In this document: in pieces, positions 36,170 through 50,382 of the stretch
Layout of the letters: each line of letters begins with the position of its first letter
Numbering within the stretch: the stretch's first letter is position 1
NCBI GenBank assembly: GCA_026413225.1
Contig: CM048591.1
Span: forward strand, 40,726,803-40,790,802
From: Otis tarda
Lineage: Eukaryota; Chordata; Aves; Otidiformes; Otididae
Direction: 5' to 3'
DNA: 64,000 nucleotides
The notes under the pieces: generated by a model
The model's database searches: none
Told to the model about the DNA's origin: nothing
What the model saw: the letters and a program-made list of their open reading frames with translations, nothing else
Program-made: the position numbers and the translations under genes

Positions 36170-38090
36170 CATTCAGTGTCCCATCTCCAAACAAGGTTGC
36201 AAGTAGTGGCCAAGAAAAGACTAAAAAGAGGGGCTAGAATAGATACTTCCTCCACAAAACCCTCCCTGCATCTTAAAAGTTAATTAAAGACTTAACTTAA
36301 AAGTTAATTAGCTCAATGCTACCTGTTTGGTAGCCCTACTGTATCTCTCAAGTACTTGGTCAGGTCTCATCTTAAAGCCACAGAAATTTTTTGCATCCTT
36401 GACACATTTTAGTAAGGAGTTTCAGAGCTCTGTCAGCAATTACATGTCATTTGTTCCAAGCCTAGATCCACCAGCTTCATTTCTGTTTCTTGTATTCTGT
36501 AAATCTTCCCCCCACCTCCTCCATACACTCTTGATTTTATACAATCTTGATTTTATACACTCTATCATATTATACTGGGTTTGTGTGGCAAGAGTTTGCT
36601 AGCTGGGGGGCTGCAGAGGTGGCTTCTGTGAGAAGCTGCCAGAAGCTTTTCCCATGTCAGACAGCCAGTGCCAGCCGGCTCCAAGATGGACCCGCTGCTG
36701 GCCAAGGGCGAGCCCATCAGCAATGTCGGTAGTGTCTCTGTGATAACATATTTAAGAAAGGGTAGGAAAAGCTGTGCAACAGCTGTGTGAGAGAGGAGTG
36801 AGAAAATGGGAGAGAATCAGCCCTGCAGAGACGAAGGTCAGTGAAGAAGGAGAGGACGAAGTGCTTCAGGCACATCTGCTCTCTATTTTGGAGCAGAGAT
36901 TCCCCTGCAGCCCAAGGAAAAGACCACAGTGGAGCAGGTTGTCCCCCTGCATCCTATGGAGGACCGCGGTGGAGCAGAGATCCACACGGAGGAGGACCCC
37001 ACGTCGAAGGAGGTGGACATGCCTTGAGGGAAGCTTCAGCCTATGGAGCCCCCATGCAGGAGCAGGCTTCTGGCTAGACCTGTGGGCCATGGGGGACCCA
37101 TGCTGAAGCAGTCTGTTCCTGAAGGACTGCATCCCATGGAAAGGACCCACACTGGAGTAGTTTGTGAAGAACTGAGGCCTGTGGAAAGGACTGATATTGG
37201 AGAAGTCTGTGAAGGACTATCCTCCGGGAGGGAACCCAGGCTGGAGCAAGAGAAGCGAGGAGCAGCAGAGATGAAGTGTTATGATCTGATCACAGTGCCC
37301 ATTCCCTATGCCCTGTGCTGCTCAAGGGGAGGAGGTAGAAGAGTTGGGGGTGAAGTTGAGCCTGGGAAGAAGTGAGGGGTGAGGGGAAGCTGTTTAAAGA
37401 TTTTTTCATATTTCTCACTGTCTGTCTGTTATTAATTTGCAATAACTTAAACTAATTTCCCTAAGCTGAGTCCATTTTGCCCATGATGGTAAGGGGTCAG
37501 TGATCTCTCTATCCTTATCTTGACCCATGAATTTTTACATCATATTTTCTCTTCTGTCCAGTTGAGAAGGAGGAGTGATAAAGCAGGTCGGTAGGCAGCT
37601 GGAGGTCAGTCAGGGTCAACCCATCACACATATTTACCTTCAGCTGTACTTTTTCTATGTTGAAGAGTCCTAACCAGGTCAGTTCAGTTCTCAGGTGGGA
37701 GATACTCCATAGTTTGATCATCCCTTTGACCCTTGTGGAAGCCTTCTCAGTTCTGTTTACCTCTGAGATACACCTAGAGCACCAAAACTTCAAATACTAA
37801 GGTGCTGCCAAAACTTACATTTATGAAGTGGCATCGTTGTGTTATCTGCTTTGTAAGTAATTAAAATAGGGAGAGCGTGCATGTGCTATATAGTCGTTCT
37901 CCATTTGCATTACTTTATACTGATCTACAATTAACTTCACCTGCCATTTCACTGCCTACTCTCACAATATCCTTCTGCAACTTTCAGTCATCTTTACAAA
38001 CTTCACTATCACTGAGCAGAAAAAATTCTCTCAACCCCTTTCACACCATTCCTTCTGTTTTCTCTGTATTTCCTGTTACTTAGCATCAAT
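36170..38090 (-). mobile_element. Ancient CR1/L3-like LINE fragment, split by a solo LTR
   Basis: Diverged LINE 3' sequence on both sides of the LTR at 36571-37628. The left part has CTCAAGTACTTGGTCAGGTC and GTAAGGAGTTTCAGAGCTCT. The right part has CTATGTTGAAGAGTCCTAAC near 37657 and CACCTGCCATTTCACTGCCT near 37939. These resemble old CR1-type 3' ends like the one at 21180. No coding capacity. The outer edges and the family are approximate. Confidence 0.5.
36571..37628 (+). mobile_element. Solo LTR, ERVL-like avian family (copy 2)
   Basis: About 1058 bp, flanked by the 5-bp duplication CATAT (36566-36570 and 37629-37633). It starts TATACTGGGTTTGTGTGGCA and ends CAACCCATCACA. It has a TATA-like ATATTTAAG near 36749 and a tract of degenerate modules (CCCCTGCA...ATGGAGGACC, GGAGCAG) from about 36890 to 37260, as in copy 1. 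It is antisense to GNA14, with no internal retroviral sequence attached. Frames of 60 to 110 codons on both strands are GC-rich shadows. Confidence 0.85.
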
Positions 38091-41000
38091 GTGATGTGAC
38101 TGAAGAAATCCATTCCTGTCTCACAGAGCTTTATTATGAGAGGGTCATGGACAGCCTTTTCTTGTTCTTCTCCACCTGAAGGATGGTAGAGGAGCAAAAA
38201 ATACCTGTTATACTTTCTTCTCAAAAGCTTCACTGTAATTTTTTAGAAGTTTAACAATTAACTTAATTGTGAGTCAGCTGTAGGATTTGCTTCACTGCTC
38301 CACTAAGAATTTACTACGGGTAGGACAGTATTTCCGTTAACAAACTTTCTGTAATTCACAAGTGGTACCACTAGGTGTCGAAAATACACCAGCACAAAGA
38401 AGAAAGAGTTCCTCTGAACATCACATCTTCAGATACAACAAACCATTGTTCATGTCCACCTCATCATACTGTATCTCAGCACCACAGCAGACCACAGTAT
38501 CACTTGAATGAAAGATCATGCAACTGCAGGGCTCCAACCATTAACAGTAACAGCAAGCAAAACCCAGGTAACCTAGGAAAGTGTAATATGTTATGTATGA
38601 CTCGTATATCATAGACATTTTTTCTGAAACATTTATCACTGTCATCAATTCTTACTCTGTGACCTTCTTTCATATTTTGCATCATCCACTGTGGACTTCC
38701 TTTCACAGCTGTTGCTGTCCCTTATTCAAGCCCACATTCCTCAAGTCCTCTAGAACATTGTCTGCTCTGCTCTCCAGGTAGTACAATCTTTCCTCAGAAG
38801 AGGAAAGAACTTTTAAATCAAGCAATAAGAAACATTTAGTATTTTTCTCTATAAAAAGAAGATTAATATAGATGTTCTTTCCACAAACGTTTGGCATTTC
38901 TTTAATTTTGGCATTGTATTGGTTTACTTGAGAGAGATGGAAAATAGAGATATGCTGGAATACATGTGAAACAAACTCCTGGAGGAATTTGGTTTAGTAG
39001 AATACTGATGTTACACTACATATCACAGCCCTCAGAAAGGCAGTCCTGGCATGTCTGCTTCAAGAAGTCAACATAAATACAATTAAAACACAATTCAGTT
39101 TAAAAACAAAACCAAATCCCACCTCTAACTTTTTTCACTGCCAGCAGAGCCCTTCCATTTGACAGGAAAACACTCTGATTAATCCAGGTTGAATTGCTAG
39201 CCTAATTTTTTATATAATTCAGAATAAACAGTCCTATCCCATTACAGCAGTGCCCTCTACTAATGTTTGAGTTAAAGACCATTGCGCAACTGTTAATGTC
39301 ACTGTCAGGGATAGGTAACAATGCTGTGAAATTAAGTTTTAAAAATCTAATTTCGGCTTTTAAGGAAAGATGCTTTTTTCCAAGTCCCATAAACACCAAA
39401 GGTAGATGGAGCCAGGCTTGTAGAGATCATCAGCTGTAATTCAAGCTAGAGTTCTTCCCTGCATGTATGTATCCAATTTAATTTTTTAAGAAGTTTAAGG
39501 TTAATGTTTTATTATTATCTTGTTGATACAAACTGTATTAACCTCCAACAAACAAAACAAACAAAAATTGCCTATTCAAGTGATTTATAAAGTGGTATGA
39601 AATACACAGATAACACAGCCATCCTGCTTTATGCCTTGACTTCTCATAATCCTGAACACAAGTTGATTTAAAGGCTTTCTGCTCCCTACTCTGACCTTGT
39701 GTAGAGTGCACAGTCGTCCTTCTGTATTCTTCCTTCCCGCAACTCCTTATGTGCCTAGCTGTGCCTCCTGTCATAAACCTAGAACACAAGGTCTCTGTGC
39801 AAATCCAACAATACATGCTCTTTGTTTCTCCATGCCCATAAGCTATCTAAAAAAAAAAAAGTCTTCAGGGCTCATTAGGTTAAAATGAAGCACATCTTGA
39901 CAGAGCATCATTTTAAAGAATGTTAAAAAGTGACAGGGCTTTCAAAAAGAGTTTGAACATGGAGTAGTCATGCCAGTATTCACACTTATGAGGTACAAAG
40001 CTCAAGATAACTATTTCAGGATTGAACTGCATACACAATCAGATTTGGATTGAGTATCTTTTTAATTAAAATAGTTGGAAAACAAACAGAGACACACAAA
40101 TTGGAACTTGTGTTTTAAGACTTCAGGTGATGGGGCTTAAGAAAATGGAGTACAGTTTTTACATTAGGAATAATAAAAATGGTAATAGGGTAATAAAAAG
40201 CAGGTAGTACAGAAAGTGTAGATAATAGAACAATAAAATATTGATGTATTATATATCTTGTTTGTATATAATCACATCTTAATGCCATCCATTCTAGAAG
40301 CACTGGAGAATGGGAGGCTTTAAAATGTGGCTATATACCTCCAAGGTGTTGGAATTCTGTTATTACAGGCAAGTTTAAAAAACCAAAACCAAACCCCTCC
40401 CCCCTCAAAACCCCTGGCAAAGTGTATTGTACTCCTCAGTGACTCTTGTGGTAAGCACTTGCCCAGAATACATTTAGTGCATTTATCTTCAGGAAATGAT
40501 CTGTTAAATTATTACTGCCTAAACATGGAATACATATTCTACTGACTAGGTCAAGAGACAGAATATTCTCAAAAGGCAAGATCTAAATACAACAGTTAAT
40601 GTCTCATATTTATCCTCCTTCCAGTCACTGCAAGCATTCTCTTTTTTTTTTTTTTTTTGTCTGCTTCCAACCACTGACTGCCACATAGGTGTTACCTACA
40701 CAAACCCACTTTCTCAATTTAAAGAAATACTGGGATTTTGCCACTTAATTCAAACAATAAAACACTATATCTGTTTTGGCCAGTGGCTCTTTAGTCCTGA
40801 ACTCCTCCTTTGCCTGTTAGTTTTATTTTCCAAGTCTAATATCTCAATTCTTCATGGAGGAAACAGCAAGTTATTAAAAAAAAAAACAAACCCAAACAAA
40901 CGCCCCAAAACCCCAAATAACACAACTCTACAGTCTCACTCTCCTAAGGACCTCGTGTGTACAATTTAATTACACCAATGAGCACACTCTGAATACAGCC

Positions 41001-43337
41001 ACAACAAAACTAGAAATTGCTAAGGGCAGAGCAAAGCTAACTACCTAGGTTTGCTAACCTTATGACCACTAAGAATAACGGAACAGTAGCTCTGGCAGAG
41101 GGGATAAAGCCTGCTGTAAATCCTGGATGCACACCTGAGCAGCTCAAATGACTGAGATCCAGGTTGCTCTTCACCATTATCAGCTCTCAAACGGCAACGA
41201 TAACCTCACCTACAGTATAGACCTGCCCACACCTTCACTTCCCTTGCCACACCTGAATAGATGTAGGTCAGTTAGTAAGCAAAAGGTGTCATGACTCTTG
41301 TGCTGGCAGCTGCATCTCACCCAACAGCCGTGGTGCCAGTAAGGGCCAGGTCACCGGATATCTGCATGAGCAAGCCCCTGATCCCAGAAGAAGCAAGAGG
41401 AATCGGTATTACCTTCCCAATTGCCTCTACTGTGAAGCATGGTAAATTTGATGAAGTCAAAATGCCACAAATAAAACAAAAAGGTAAGATATAGGGTCAT
41501 AAAGGTAATATTCGGTGCCATCTTTAGACGAGAATCTAGTATTAAACCTCTTAATCCATTTATGAGTGTCCACTGGAAAAGGCTCACTGACAGAACCAAG
41601 TTTATAGCTGCAGCTAACTTACCAGCTCTGCAAAACTGAGTAGCCCCAAGCCTCTGCTCTCAAGCCTCTATGACAGGCCACATTTCTGACTCTCTTAACA
41701 AAACTACCTAATTTTCTGTAAACAAAAATAGCTATTTCATGAGCAGGCTTGCATTAGAAACTAAACTGTATTTAAACAGGATCTGCGATGTTTTGTATTG
41801 CAGTTGTTAGGCTTGTTGAACTGTCAGAAAGAAACCTCTTTCTGTAACTGTGGGATTAACAGCTTGATACACAGAACTAAACGGTGCTAACGCGCAATGT
41901 GGACATAACAAAAACGGCTTTCAAGTAAATAAACCTGACTCACTGAAAAGTTGTAAGATTAGAGCAACAAAAACATATTTTTTCAAAACAGAGGCAGAAA
42001 AACTATACAGAATGAAATTCTTTTTATTTCAAGGAGGAGACCTGAAGCAGGAGAAAAGACATTTTTGAGGTTTATCAGAAAGGAAAAATCTTTAGTCATT
42101 CAGCAATCTTGCAGGATTACTCTGCACATGCTGTTAACTACTTTCATGGAGGTGCCATATTAAATGCTGAAATTAGCTTCACAATGTAATGCACATAGTT
42201 ACACAAAAACAAAGCCACAACCATTCCAACTGCTACAAGGCAGGGACAAGACAGTGTTTTTAATGACCTGGGAAAAAAGCCAAAGCAGATTTCATCTCTA
42301 CGACTCATACACAGTTGTTGTCTTCCAGTAGGAATGTAACCCAAAAATAAAACGTGTTTTCACTTCTCTTGATCATTTATGATCAATGAGCATTCCCAAT
42401 ATCTGTGCCAGGCAATATTTTGAAGTACTATGTGTCACTGTTGACTAACCAACAATACAAAAACCTGCCTCCATAAATGTATAAAGAAACAAATTTGGTG
42501 GGGGAGAGGGGAGAACAACCAAAAAAAACGACCCCTCAAAAACCAGCAGCTATTTCAGATACTCCATTCATATTCCGTAGGATTCAGAACCATCTTCCAC
42601 ATCTGTTACCCAGGAAACAGCTCTAATCCATTCTCAAATCCCACATGTTAAAACCACATTCTGGTGATTCTTCCCCTGCTGATGACAGGGAACATGATTA
42701 ACTATAAGAGTTTTGCAATTTCCAAAGTTAAATTAACAGAGAGGGAGGCTCCAAACATATTTAATAACCACCATCAAAAGCCTGTAGAGGAAAAAAAAAA
42801 GCTCTTCTTTTTTTTTAATTATTTATAAGTCCATATGGACTAGTGCTACACATACAGCTTAATGTCTGCTTCTGCATTGGCACCACTTATTTGACACCTG
42901 CAAAACTCACTATTTCAATGTTATTTATGCTACTAAGTATAAAGGTGGAAGTGAAAATATATCTGCAAATAAGTAATTCAATTAGAGGATTCTTAGAAAA
43001 CCAAAAAAAAAAAGCTTGAATACGTAATTTTTTAGTGAGGAACAATTATATAAAGCAAAAGTTACATAGCTCATTCTGGTCTTTTGTGCTACAAAAGCAG
43101 AGGATCAAGTTAGTCTTGATTTCATTACTCCAAGTCATTCTAAACACCTTGAAGGAAAGCATCAGAGCAAAATCAGTATTGGAACCAAAACTTAAAACCT
43201 CTGGTCAAATCCTCCAAGGTTTTGCACATAGGATATGAGGCTTTGTAAAAGAGTTCACAAGCTTAACACGCAAAAGCTACCCTCCGCCCCTCAAGCTTCT
43301 ACTACTGTTGAAAATACTAAAAAGTATTTTTAAAATA
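38091..43337. other. Intron 1 sequence, no gene seen
   Basis: AT-rich. A T run of 17 lies at 40642-40658, with scattered A-rich tracts. Longest chance frame 92 codons. No exon, RNA gene or repeat family recognised. Confidence 0.5.
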
Positions 43338-44350
43338 CCCCTGGTGCAAGACTTTGCACTTCCCTATGTCTAATTGCAGGAGGTTCCTGTCAGCCCATTT
43401 CTCGAGCCTGTTGAGGTCCTGGTGGTCTGGATGGCAGCACGACCCTCTGGTTTATCAACCACTCCTCCCACTTTGGTATTATCAACAACCTTGCTGAGGG
43501 TACACCCTGCCCCATCATCCGGATCATTAAAGAGGATGTTAAACAGGACTGGATCCAGTATTGACCTCTGGGGTCCACCACTAGTTACTGGGCTCCAACT
43601 ATTCTTTGGGCCACTGATCACCGCCCTCTGGGCCTGGCCATTCAGTTAGTTTTCAATCCACCTCACTGCCTGCTCATCCAGTACATACTTTATCAGCTTC
43701 TCTGTGAGGATATTCTGTAAGACAGTGTGAAAACTCTTACTGAAGTCTAGACAGACAATATCCACTGCCTCGCTCTTCATCTACCAAGCCAGTCATTTCA
43801 TCACAGAAGGTTATCACGTTGGTGGAGTATGACTTCATCCCATTTGATTTTCTTGTCCTTAATGTGCAAATGGTTTCCAGGATTAGGTGCTCCATTATTT
43901 CCCCAAGGATCAAGCAGAGGTTGACCATCCTGTAGTTCTCTGGGTTCTTGCACTTCTTGAAGATGAGGGTGACATTAGCTTTAGTCCAGTCCTCAGGCAC
44001 TTCTCCCAGTCACCATGACTGGTCAAAGATCATTGAGATCGGCCTCACAGTGACATGAGCCAGCTCCCTCAGCACTTGTGGGTGCCTCACCAGGGCCCAT
44101 AGATTTGTGCATACAGTTTGCTTAATTATTCTGTAACCTCATCCTCTTCCATCAACGGTATGTCCTCCTTGCTCCATACTTTCTTCCTGATCTTCAGGTC
44201 CTTAGATTTCTGAAGACTTTTCTGATGTCTTTACTAGTAAAGACTGAGGCACAGAGGCATTCAGTACCCCAGCCTTTTCCATGGGGTAAAGGCAGCTGAG
44301 GGAGCCAACGACTGATCTGTCATTCTTGAGTCCTTCCCTGCATTGAAGTG
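43338..44350 (-). mobile_element. CR1 LINE internal fragment, minus strand
   Basis: Reverse transcriptase-region CR1 lacking the 3' end. Minus-strand frames carry PVTSGGPQRSILDPVLFNIL with GAGCTLSKVVDNTKVGGVVD, and further upstream VTLIFKKCKNPENYRMVNLC. The catalytic box is degenerate. It is a different, more diverged subfamily than the copies at 11259, 27511 and 55752. The missing 3' end means it was cut by a deletion or rearrangement. Confidence 0.88.
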
Positions 44351-47300
44351 TCCTGTTTCAGATCAATACCTTACTTTAAAAATCTTACCAGTTTAATTCA
44401 AGTACTTTTTCCAGATTAACCCATGAAACAGTGAATGCTGCAGTTAGTGAACAGTAAAATGTCTTTACTAGACAGCAGTAACAAGAGGCTGCAGCCTAGC
44501 TCGCTGTTATAAAATAGGAAATTATATATATGCACACATTTATATAAAGCTTTTCCATCAGGAGCAGCAGTTGCTATTTCAGATGACATTCACACGCTCC
44601 AACCACTGAATTTAAACTGACTGCAACATACACACAAACCAAAGACAGACACTTCCTCCATCCTTACTGCCAAGTGCTTTTACTGCTGTGGCTACAATTC
44701 CTGAGCACATTGCAGGTCACCGAATTCAGCAAAGGCAACCATAAAACATTAATGTACGGAGCCTGGGAACATGCTCATTTACAAATACCACATGCCTGGG
44801 GAAAAAAAAAAAAAGTGCATTTGAGCAAATTGGCTATTACCTCCTTAAAAAATGTACCCACTCTATGATCAAATTTAGAATTGCATTAAAATTCCCAGTA
44901 AACGTCTTACTGGAAGCAGCACACACATTAATTTCAAGCTGGAATGGACCACAAAACATGCTTAGGAAAGATATGTTCTTTCATAACAAATCCCAGCAAG
45001 TGCATGTCCTTTTAGAGCGACCTCACTCCATAAAGGCCACCTCCTGCCTTTGACATACATGGGTGGCTCCTATTCACTTCAGAGGGAATTTAGTCCATTT
45101 AGTGATGGACAGGATATTGACTTAAATGCTTGTAAATATTTTAAGAAATTAGTAGTCTAAAAATTCATCTTTGACTGAGAAATACTGTGCTAAACAGGGG
45201 CAATGTTAGAATTTATTAGTTTACCCGACCCTCACCCCAGACTACTCCTACAGATACTGCCAAATAAATGACAGGAAGTTTCCACTTCAAGCATGCTATA
45301 ACTGATTTGACTAGGGTATCACAAAGAGACGCAAAATGGGGCAAATAATTATTTAAAAGGTAATAGACATATGCTAGTGCTATGCATTTATTTTTTATAA
45401 TTACCAATTAACATCGGACAGGAAGGTTTTTTTTTTACCATATTAAATGACTGACACTGAAGTTTATTAACTTATCATCTCATCGTCAAATTCAAAAGCA
45501 ATAGAATGGCAAAACCCCCAAAAGTTCTTCTTGTTCTGAAGCTCATGTGGCAGAGATCTGAAAATAAGTGTGATGCAAGAATCCAGAGATACTTCTTTCA
45601 ATGATGGGAAAGAAGCTTTGTTTCAGCACCACGTATCAAATGAAATCAAGCAGCCAAAAAAACAACCAGTAAGTCTAGACCATACAGTGATGTTACTTGA
45701 AAGAGAGAGATCTGTCTCTCTAAATGTAAAGGCAAAAGAGAAGAAAGTAAAGCATGGGGAGTGACTGACACAGTCCTCCTGAGCCCACTTTCTCCCTCCC
45801 TTCCCAGTCTCTCAGATCCCCTGTCTCTCCATCCTTTCGCTGTCCTTGCTCAGTCTCATCTTCCTCTTTTCTGTGTTCCCTTCTGACTCCCTTATAGTTT
45901 CCTCCACACCCCACTCCTGTTTTCCTCAGTTTAGCTAGCACTTTTGGAAACATAGTCTTCATAAAAAAAACCAAGCAGGCAACAAATAAATAGTGAAGAT
46001 GCAGTGGATATTTCCATGTTATGCTCTTTTCTTCCCACTCTTCATCTTTCTTCTCAAGACTGAATATTTTCTTGATCTGTAGGTTTCTAGCTACATTTCT
46101 GTGCAATCCTTCAGGCAAACACATATGACAAACTATTACTAATCCCAAGAAATAGAACTGTAATGTAAAAAAGACACCAAATAAAACGGCTATAATTAAA
46201 ATACATTGAAAACCATTGTGATAAAGGCAAACTCCTTTACCCTATCTATATCACAACATATCTGAACATCTAATAAGACAGCCTTGCTGTTGCTTTGTTT
46301 TCTGACAGGTCCAATACTCAGTAGATCATTTTCCTTGATCAATTCTAATATTGCACTTTGGCCAGCAGCTCAGGTAAAATTAGATTCTCACCAGCTCATT
46401 CCCAGGGAAAAAACACTGACAATCAATGTCTTCATATATCTTGATGCGGTCCCAAAAATCCTGTTCCAACAGTGATGTATGGAATAAACACGACATAGCA
46501 GGTTCCTTTCCTACAATTTTCCAAGCAATCAACCTCTAGCTCTTTATAGTGTGTCACACCTTTTCGGCTACCAAAAACCTGCAAAATAATCTGGGCTCCA
46601 GTATTCTTACTGTTAACGAAAAGCTACAAATTAAAAATTCTGGCACACAACTGAAGACCAGACACCATCTTTCAAAGCTCAGCACTCACTCTTGAGGTCA
46701 TTCCTCTTCCTTTGATTCCTTCTTCCACACTTGGGATTCTTGCAAAGCCCAGATGTTCTCCTCCTCCACAATGAAGGACGTTGTAACAGCATCTCTCATG
46801 TAAGAACAGAATGTGTGAGAACGAAATTGACAATGCACTAAGACGCACTGCAATACGTTCAATATGGAAATGCTTCTAAAATACACTAAATTTTCACATA
46901 AGATACCAGTGCTCAGAATCAAAGTGGCCTTGGTTTGGTTTAGCCTTATCCTCTCCAATTAATTCTCCTGCCCTCACTGAGGCAGCAGGGGAACTCTGCT
47001 GTGACAGGTGATCCTCAAACCTTCAGAACTTGCTCTGCCACCTAGCTCAGGGCAACCCACTTCCATTTTTTTTTGGCACCAAGCGATCTCTGCACTGAAA
47101 AGCCTACAGCATTTGTGCATAGCAGGTTCAAATGTACAGGCTAGAAAGATAAGTGGGCATGACTTTTCTCATTTCTATATGTTTATGCATCTCCTCCCCT
47201 CCCTCAGAGACTAAATGAGAAAGTGGACAGAAGATGACTATCCAGTCAAAAACAACGAGTCTCATCACTTCTGTGAGAGGCAAAGTTCTGTGAGAGGCAA

Positions 47301-50300
47301 AAAATACAGCTGGGGTGTGGAAATAGTCTGTGTTGAGCCCCAGAACAGAACAGGAAAAACTCTCTCACTCTTTTCTGGATGGAGTACTGGTGGCTTTAGT
47401 CACAGGAAAAACAAAACAAACAAAAACCCCTACTAACTCTCCATTGTAATGTTGGCAGTTAGAGTACAGTAGAATAATTTCTTATACAATGCAGAAAAGC
47501 TAGTCAAAAAGCGAAAGAAACCCCAGTAGTAATCTAAGGAGATTATCAATACTGACCAGTAGCTTTTAATTTTTAAATATTCTTCATATTCTTTTAAAAT
47601 GTAAATGCCACATTACAGAATAGCTTAATGAAGATAAAGCTGCCATAATTTATAATTAAAAATTTTACACAGGAAGACTGAGACAAGCTTGCAGAGAATA
47701 GGTAGGCCTGAGCAAACTGCATACAGTGGCACAGCAATGCTCCTCCATTTTGCAACAGTCTTGCTTATTTCTAAATTATCCTTCATGATTAAAATATTAC
47801 TGAATAATAAGAATCAAGAGAAACAATATCAAGGAACTAATTTGAGCTACACATACTTTTGCACGTGTACGTGGCACAACCCAAAAGAAGGTTCAGGAGT
47901 ATTTGGACAAGTCCTGTGATACATGGGACAAAACCAAAACCCTAAGTTATTCATAAGACAAAAAAGCAGAAGCAGGAGATCAGCAGCACTCAGCATTCAC
48001 ACACTTTGAACTTTATCAAAAGATTAATTTGATGCCTAGTCTAAACACTAATCTATCAACACTTCCTCAGAACTACACAAAAGTTTTGCCAGTTCATCTT
48101 AAAAACATACATAAGTTGATATAGTAAGCACTCAATTAAAATAGAAGTTTCCCATCAAAATCCACCAAAATTTAACAGTTTAACTACCAGGATCACTCTC
48201 TTTTTTTTTTCCCCCCAATGGAGGATGGAGCCTAACTGCTTCTGAAGGATCTGAGCATTCCAGCCATCCTCTCCTCTTACTTCACATCCTAGGGTCAAAA
48301 TCCCCAAAATCTCCAAATCCCTTAGAGTCTCTCTGCTGTTGAAGAAGTAGAAAGCATGCAGCAACTCCCTAAGTCTACAGCATCATGAAACACCTTGCAG
48401 TAGGCATCTCCTGTGTGGTACTTGGCAACAGCATACGTTAAGAGCGCATATCTCACAAAACTGTAAACTAACAAGAGTAGGAAATTCCTTACATTGCAAA
48501 TTTGCCAAAGGACATGGGAAATTTTAGAGGAGTTAACTATACTCAAGTGTCATCTGCAGTCATCAGAGATGTAAGTAAATTATTAATCATTTGAGATAGG
48601 GATTATCTAGTCGGATTTTTTAAAAGGCTTTAGAGTTTTTAATAGAATATTTTGTAAAATAAACTTCTCTTTAAAAAGGAAAAATCTATTTTTGCCTAGG
48701 TTATGCCAGAATCCAACTAACTGAAACAGAAAAAAATTAAAGAAACCCATACAAAACCAGTTTGATCTGCTGACAGACTAAGTCTAACTTTTTGACAATT
48801 CAAACAAGAGTTTTCCTCCTGTCATTGAATAATCAAATATTGTATTTTGAGCTAAGAAATCCACTTGGTAAGGGAGCTTCAATTTTGTGAGCTTATATCT
48901 GATATTTCAATTCTATTTTTCAAACTTTATGCTCTTCAGTACCCAACATATCACAGTATCCCATATGAAGAAACACAGACTCCACTCAGGCAGACTCCAC
49001 TTATATAAGGTTAAAATATGCCTGATGACCTTTCATGTTCCAGGACAAAATAACTATTTGAAGAACTACAGTAATATCCTATAGTCAGGGAAGAAATTTA
49101 ATATGAAAACAGCATTTAATGTGTTTCCTGATCATACACAGTTTTGAACTTCAAAGCAGAACAGGAAAACAAAATAAGAAAAAATAGTCTAACTATAGAA
49201 AATCATGCTGAATATTATCCTAACTGCAGAACCAAGTGATAAAACAGTAACACTTTTGTTCTTTAAATGGAAAAGATAAAAATATAGAGACTATTTCCCT
49301 GATTCTGATGGTTCCTTAGAGATCAATGTAGTTGGAAATTATTTGCTTGCTGCCTTTTGGACTAAAGGCATGCCAAACAATGCTTTTTCCCTTTTTTTTT
49401 TTTTTTAACCTTTCCCCACATCTCCCCATTGTAAGCCTTCATTTTACCATTCATGGAAAATTTCCCAGTTGTCTAAGAAATTTTCAATACATTTCCTTTT
49501 TAAACACCACAGGACATCTCATCAACTCTAGGCTGCCCGGCTGGCGATTTGTTGGAGACAGGCTAGTATTTCTAGATAGTCAGTCCAAAGGGACTTTAAG
49601 TGGTTGACTTTTCTCTGGTTCTTTCCCCTCTAGGTCAAGGAAGAAGAGCCGGTATGCAGGAAGCTACCACCCATTGCTTGTGCCAACAGAACATGAACTT
49701 ACAAAAGCAGTCACCTGACTTGATTTAAAAAAAAAAAAAATATCGGTAGAACTTAGGTGTGTATGCGTGTCTCTCCTTTGTCAATTTTATGCTACAGCAT
49801 AGTGAAGTTCCCCAGTACATGGCCCAAACTCTATCCTAGGTAGCTCTCCTAAGCACACAAAGCTTTCAAAGTAAAACTGAGGGATTTAAGTTCCTTATTA
49901 TATAAAAAGCTTAAAATCATAGCTCAATGCATTTGGAAGGTACTGCTAATTCTGGCTCAAGTGGGTATGACAGTCATGAATGTGTTTTTACCAGGGAAAT
50001 ACAGTTGAGGAGAAAACGTGTTTGTATGGTAGACTACTTAAGGCTCTTACTTCCATTTTTAAAACTCAACAGTTCGCAGTTTCCTTGCTACAATTCATCT
50101 CTATGAAGGCATTCGTAACTTTTTAAGAGCAGTACTAAGCGTTACTAGGTTACTTTTCAGAAGTATGTTTGGCACTGGTGACTACAAGAAAGGGTAGAAC
50201 CTCAAGAAAAGGGAAAAGTGTCACTGAATTGTCACTTTCACTAGCATTGAATGGGATGACACCGAACTCATGCCTATTGAGGTTTACCTGAAATAAGCTC

Positions 50301-50382
50301 TGTGTGCTAAACATGACTAGCTTGTGTCTTTGACAGAACTACAGTTTGGAAAGTAGTGGAAAACCTGATGCACTAGATAGCT
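44351..50382. other. Intron 1 sequence, no gene seen
   Basis: AT-rich; the longest chance frame is 142 codons at 45720-46148 (minus), rich in Glu, Lys and Gly, without a domain or splice context. No repeat family or RNA gene recognised. Confidence 0.5.

Noticed and set aside
17283..37628. The two ERVL-like LTRs as ends of one large provirus
   Set aside because: They differ greatly, the better-defined one has its own flanking duplication, and no retroviral internal region lies between them; instead a host exon does.
45720..46148. 142-codon minus-strand frame rich in Glu, Lys and Gly
   Set aside because: No domain, no splice sites and biased composition; a chance frame in intron.
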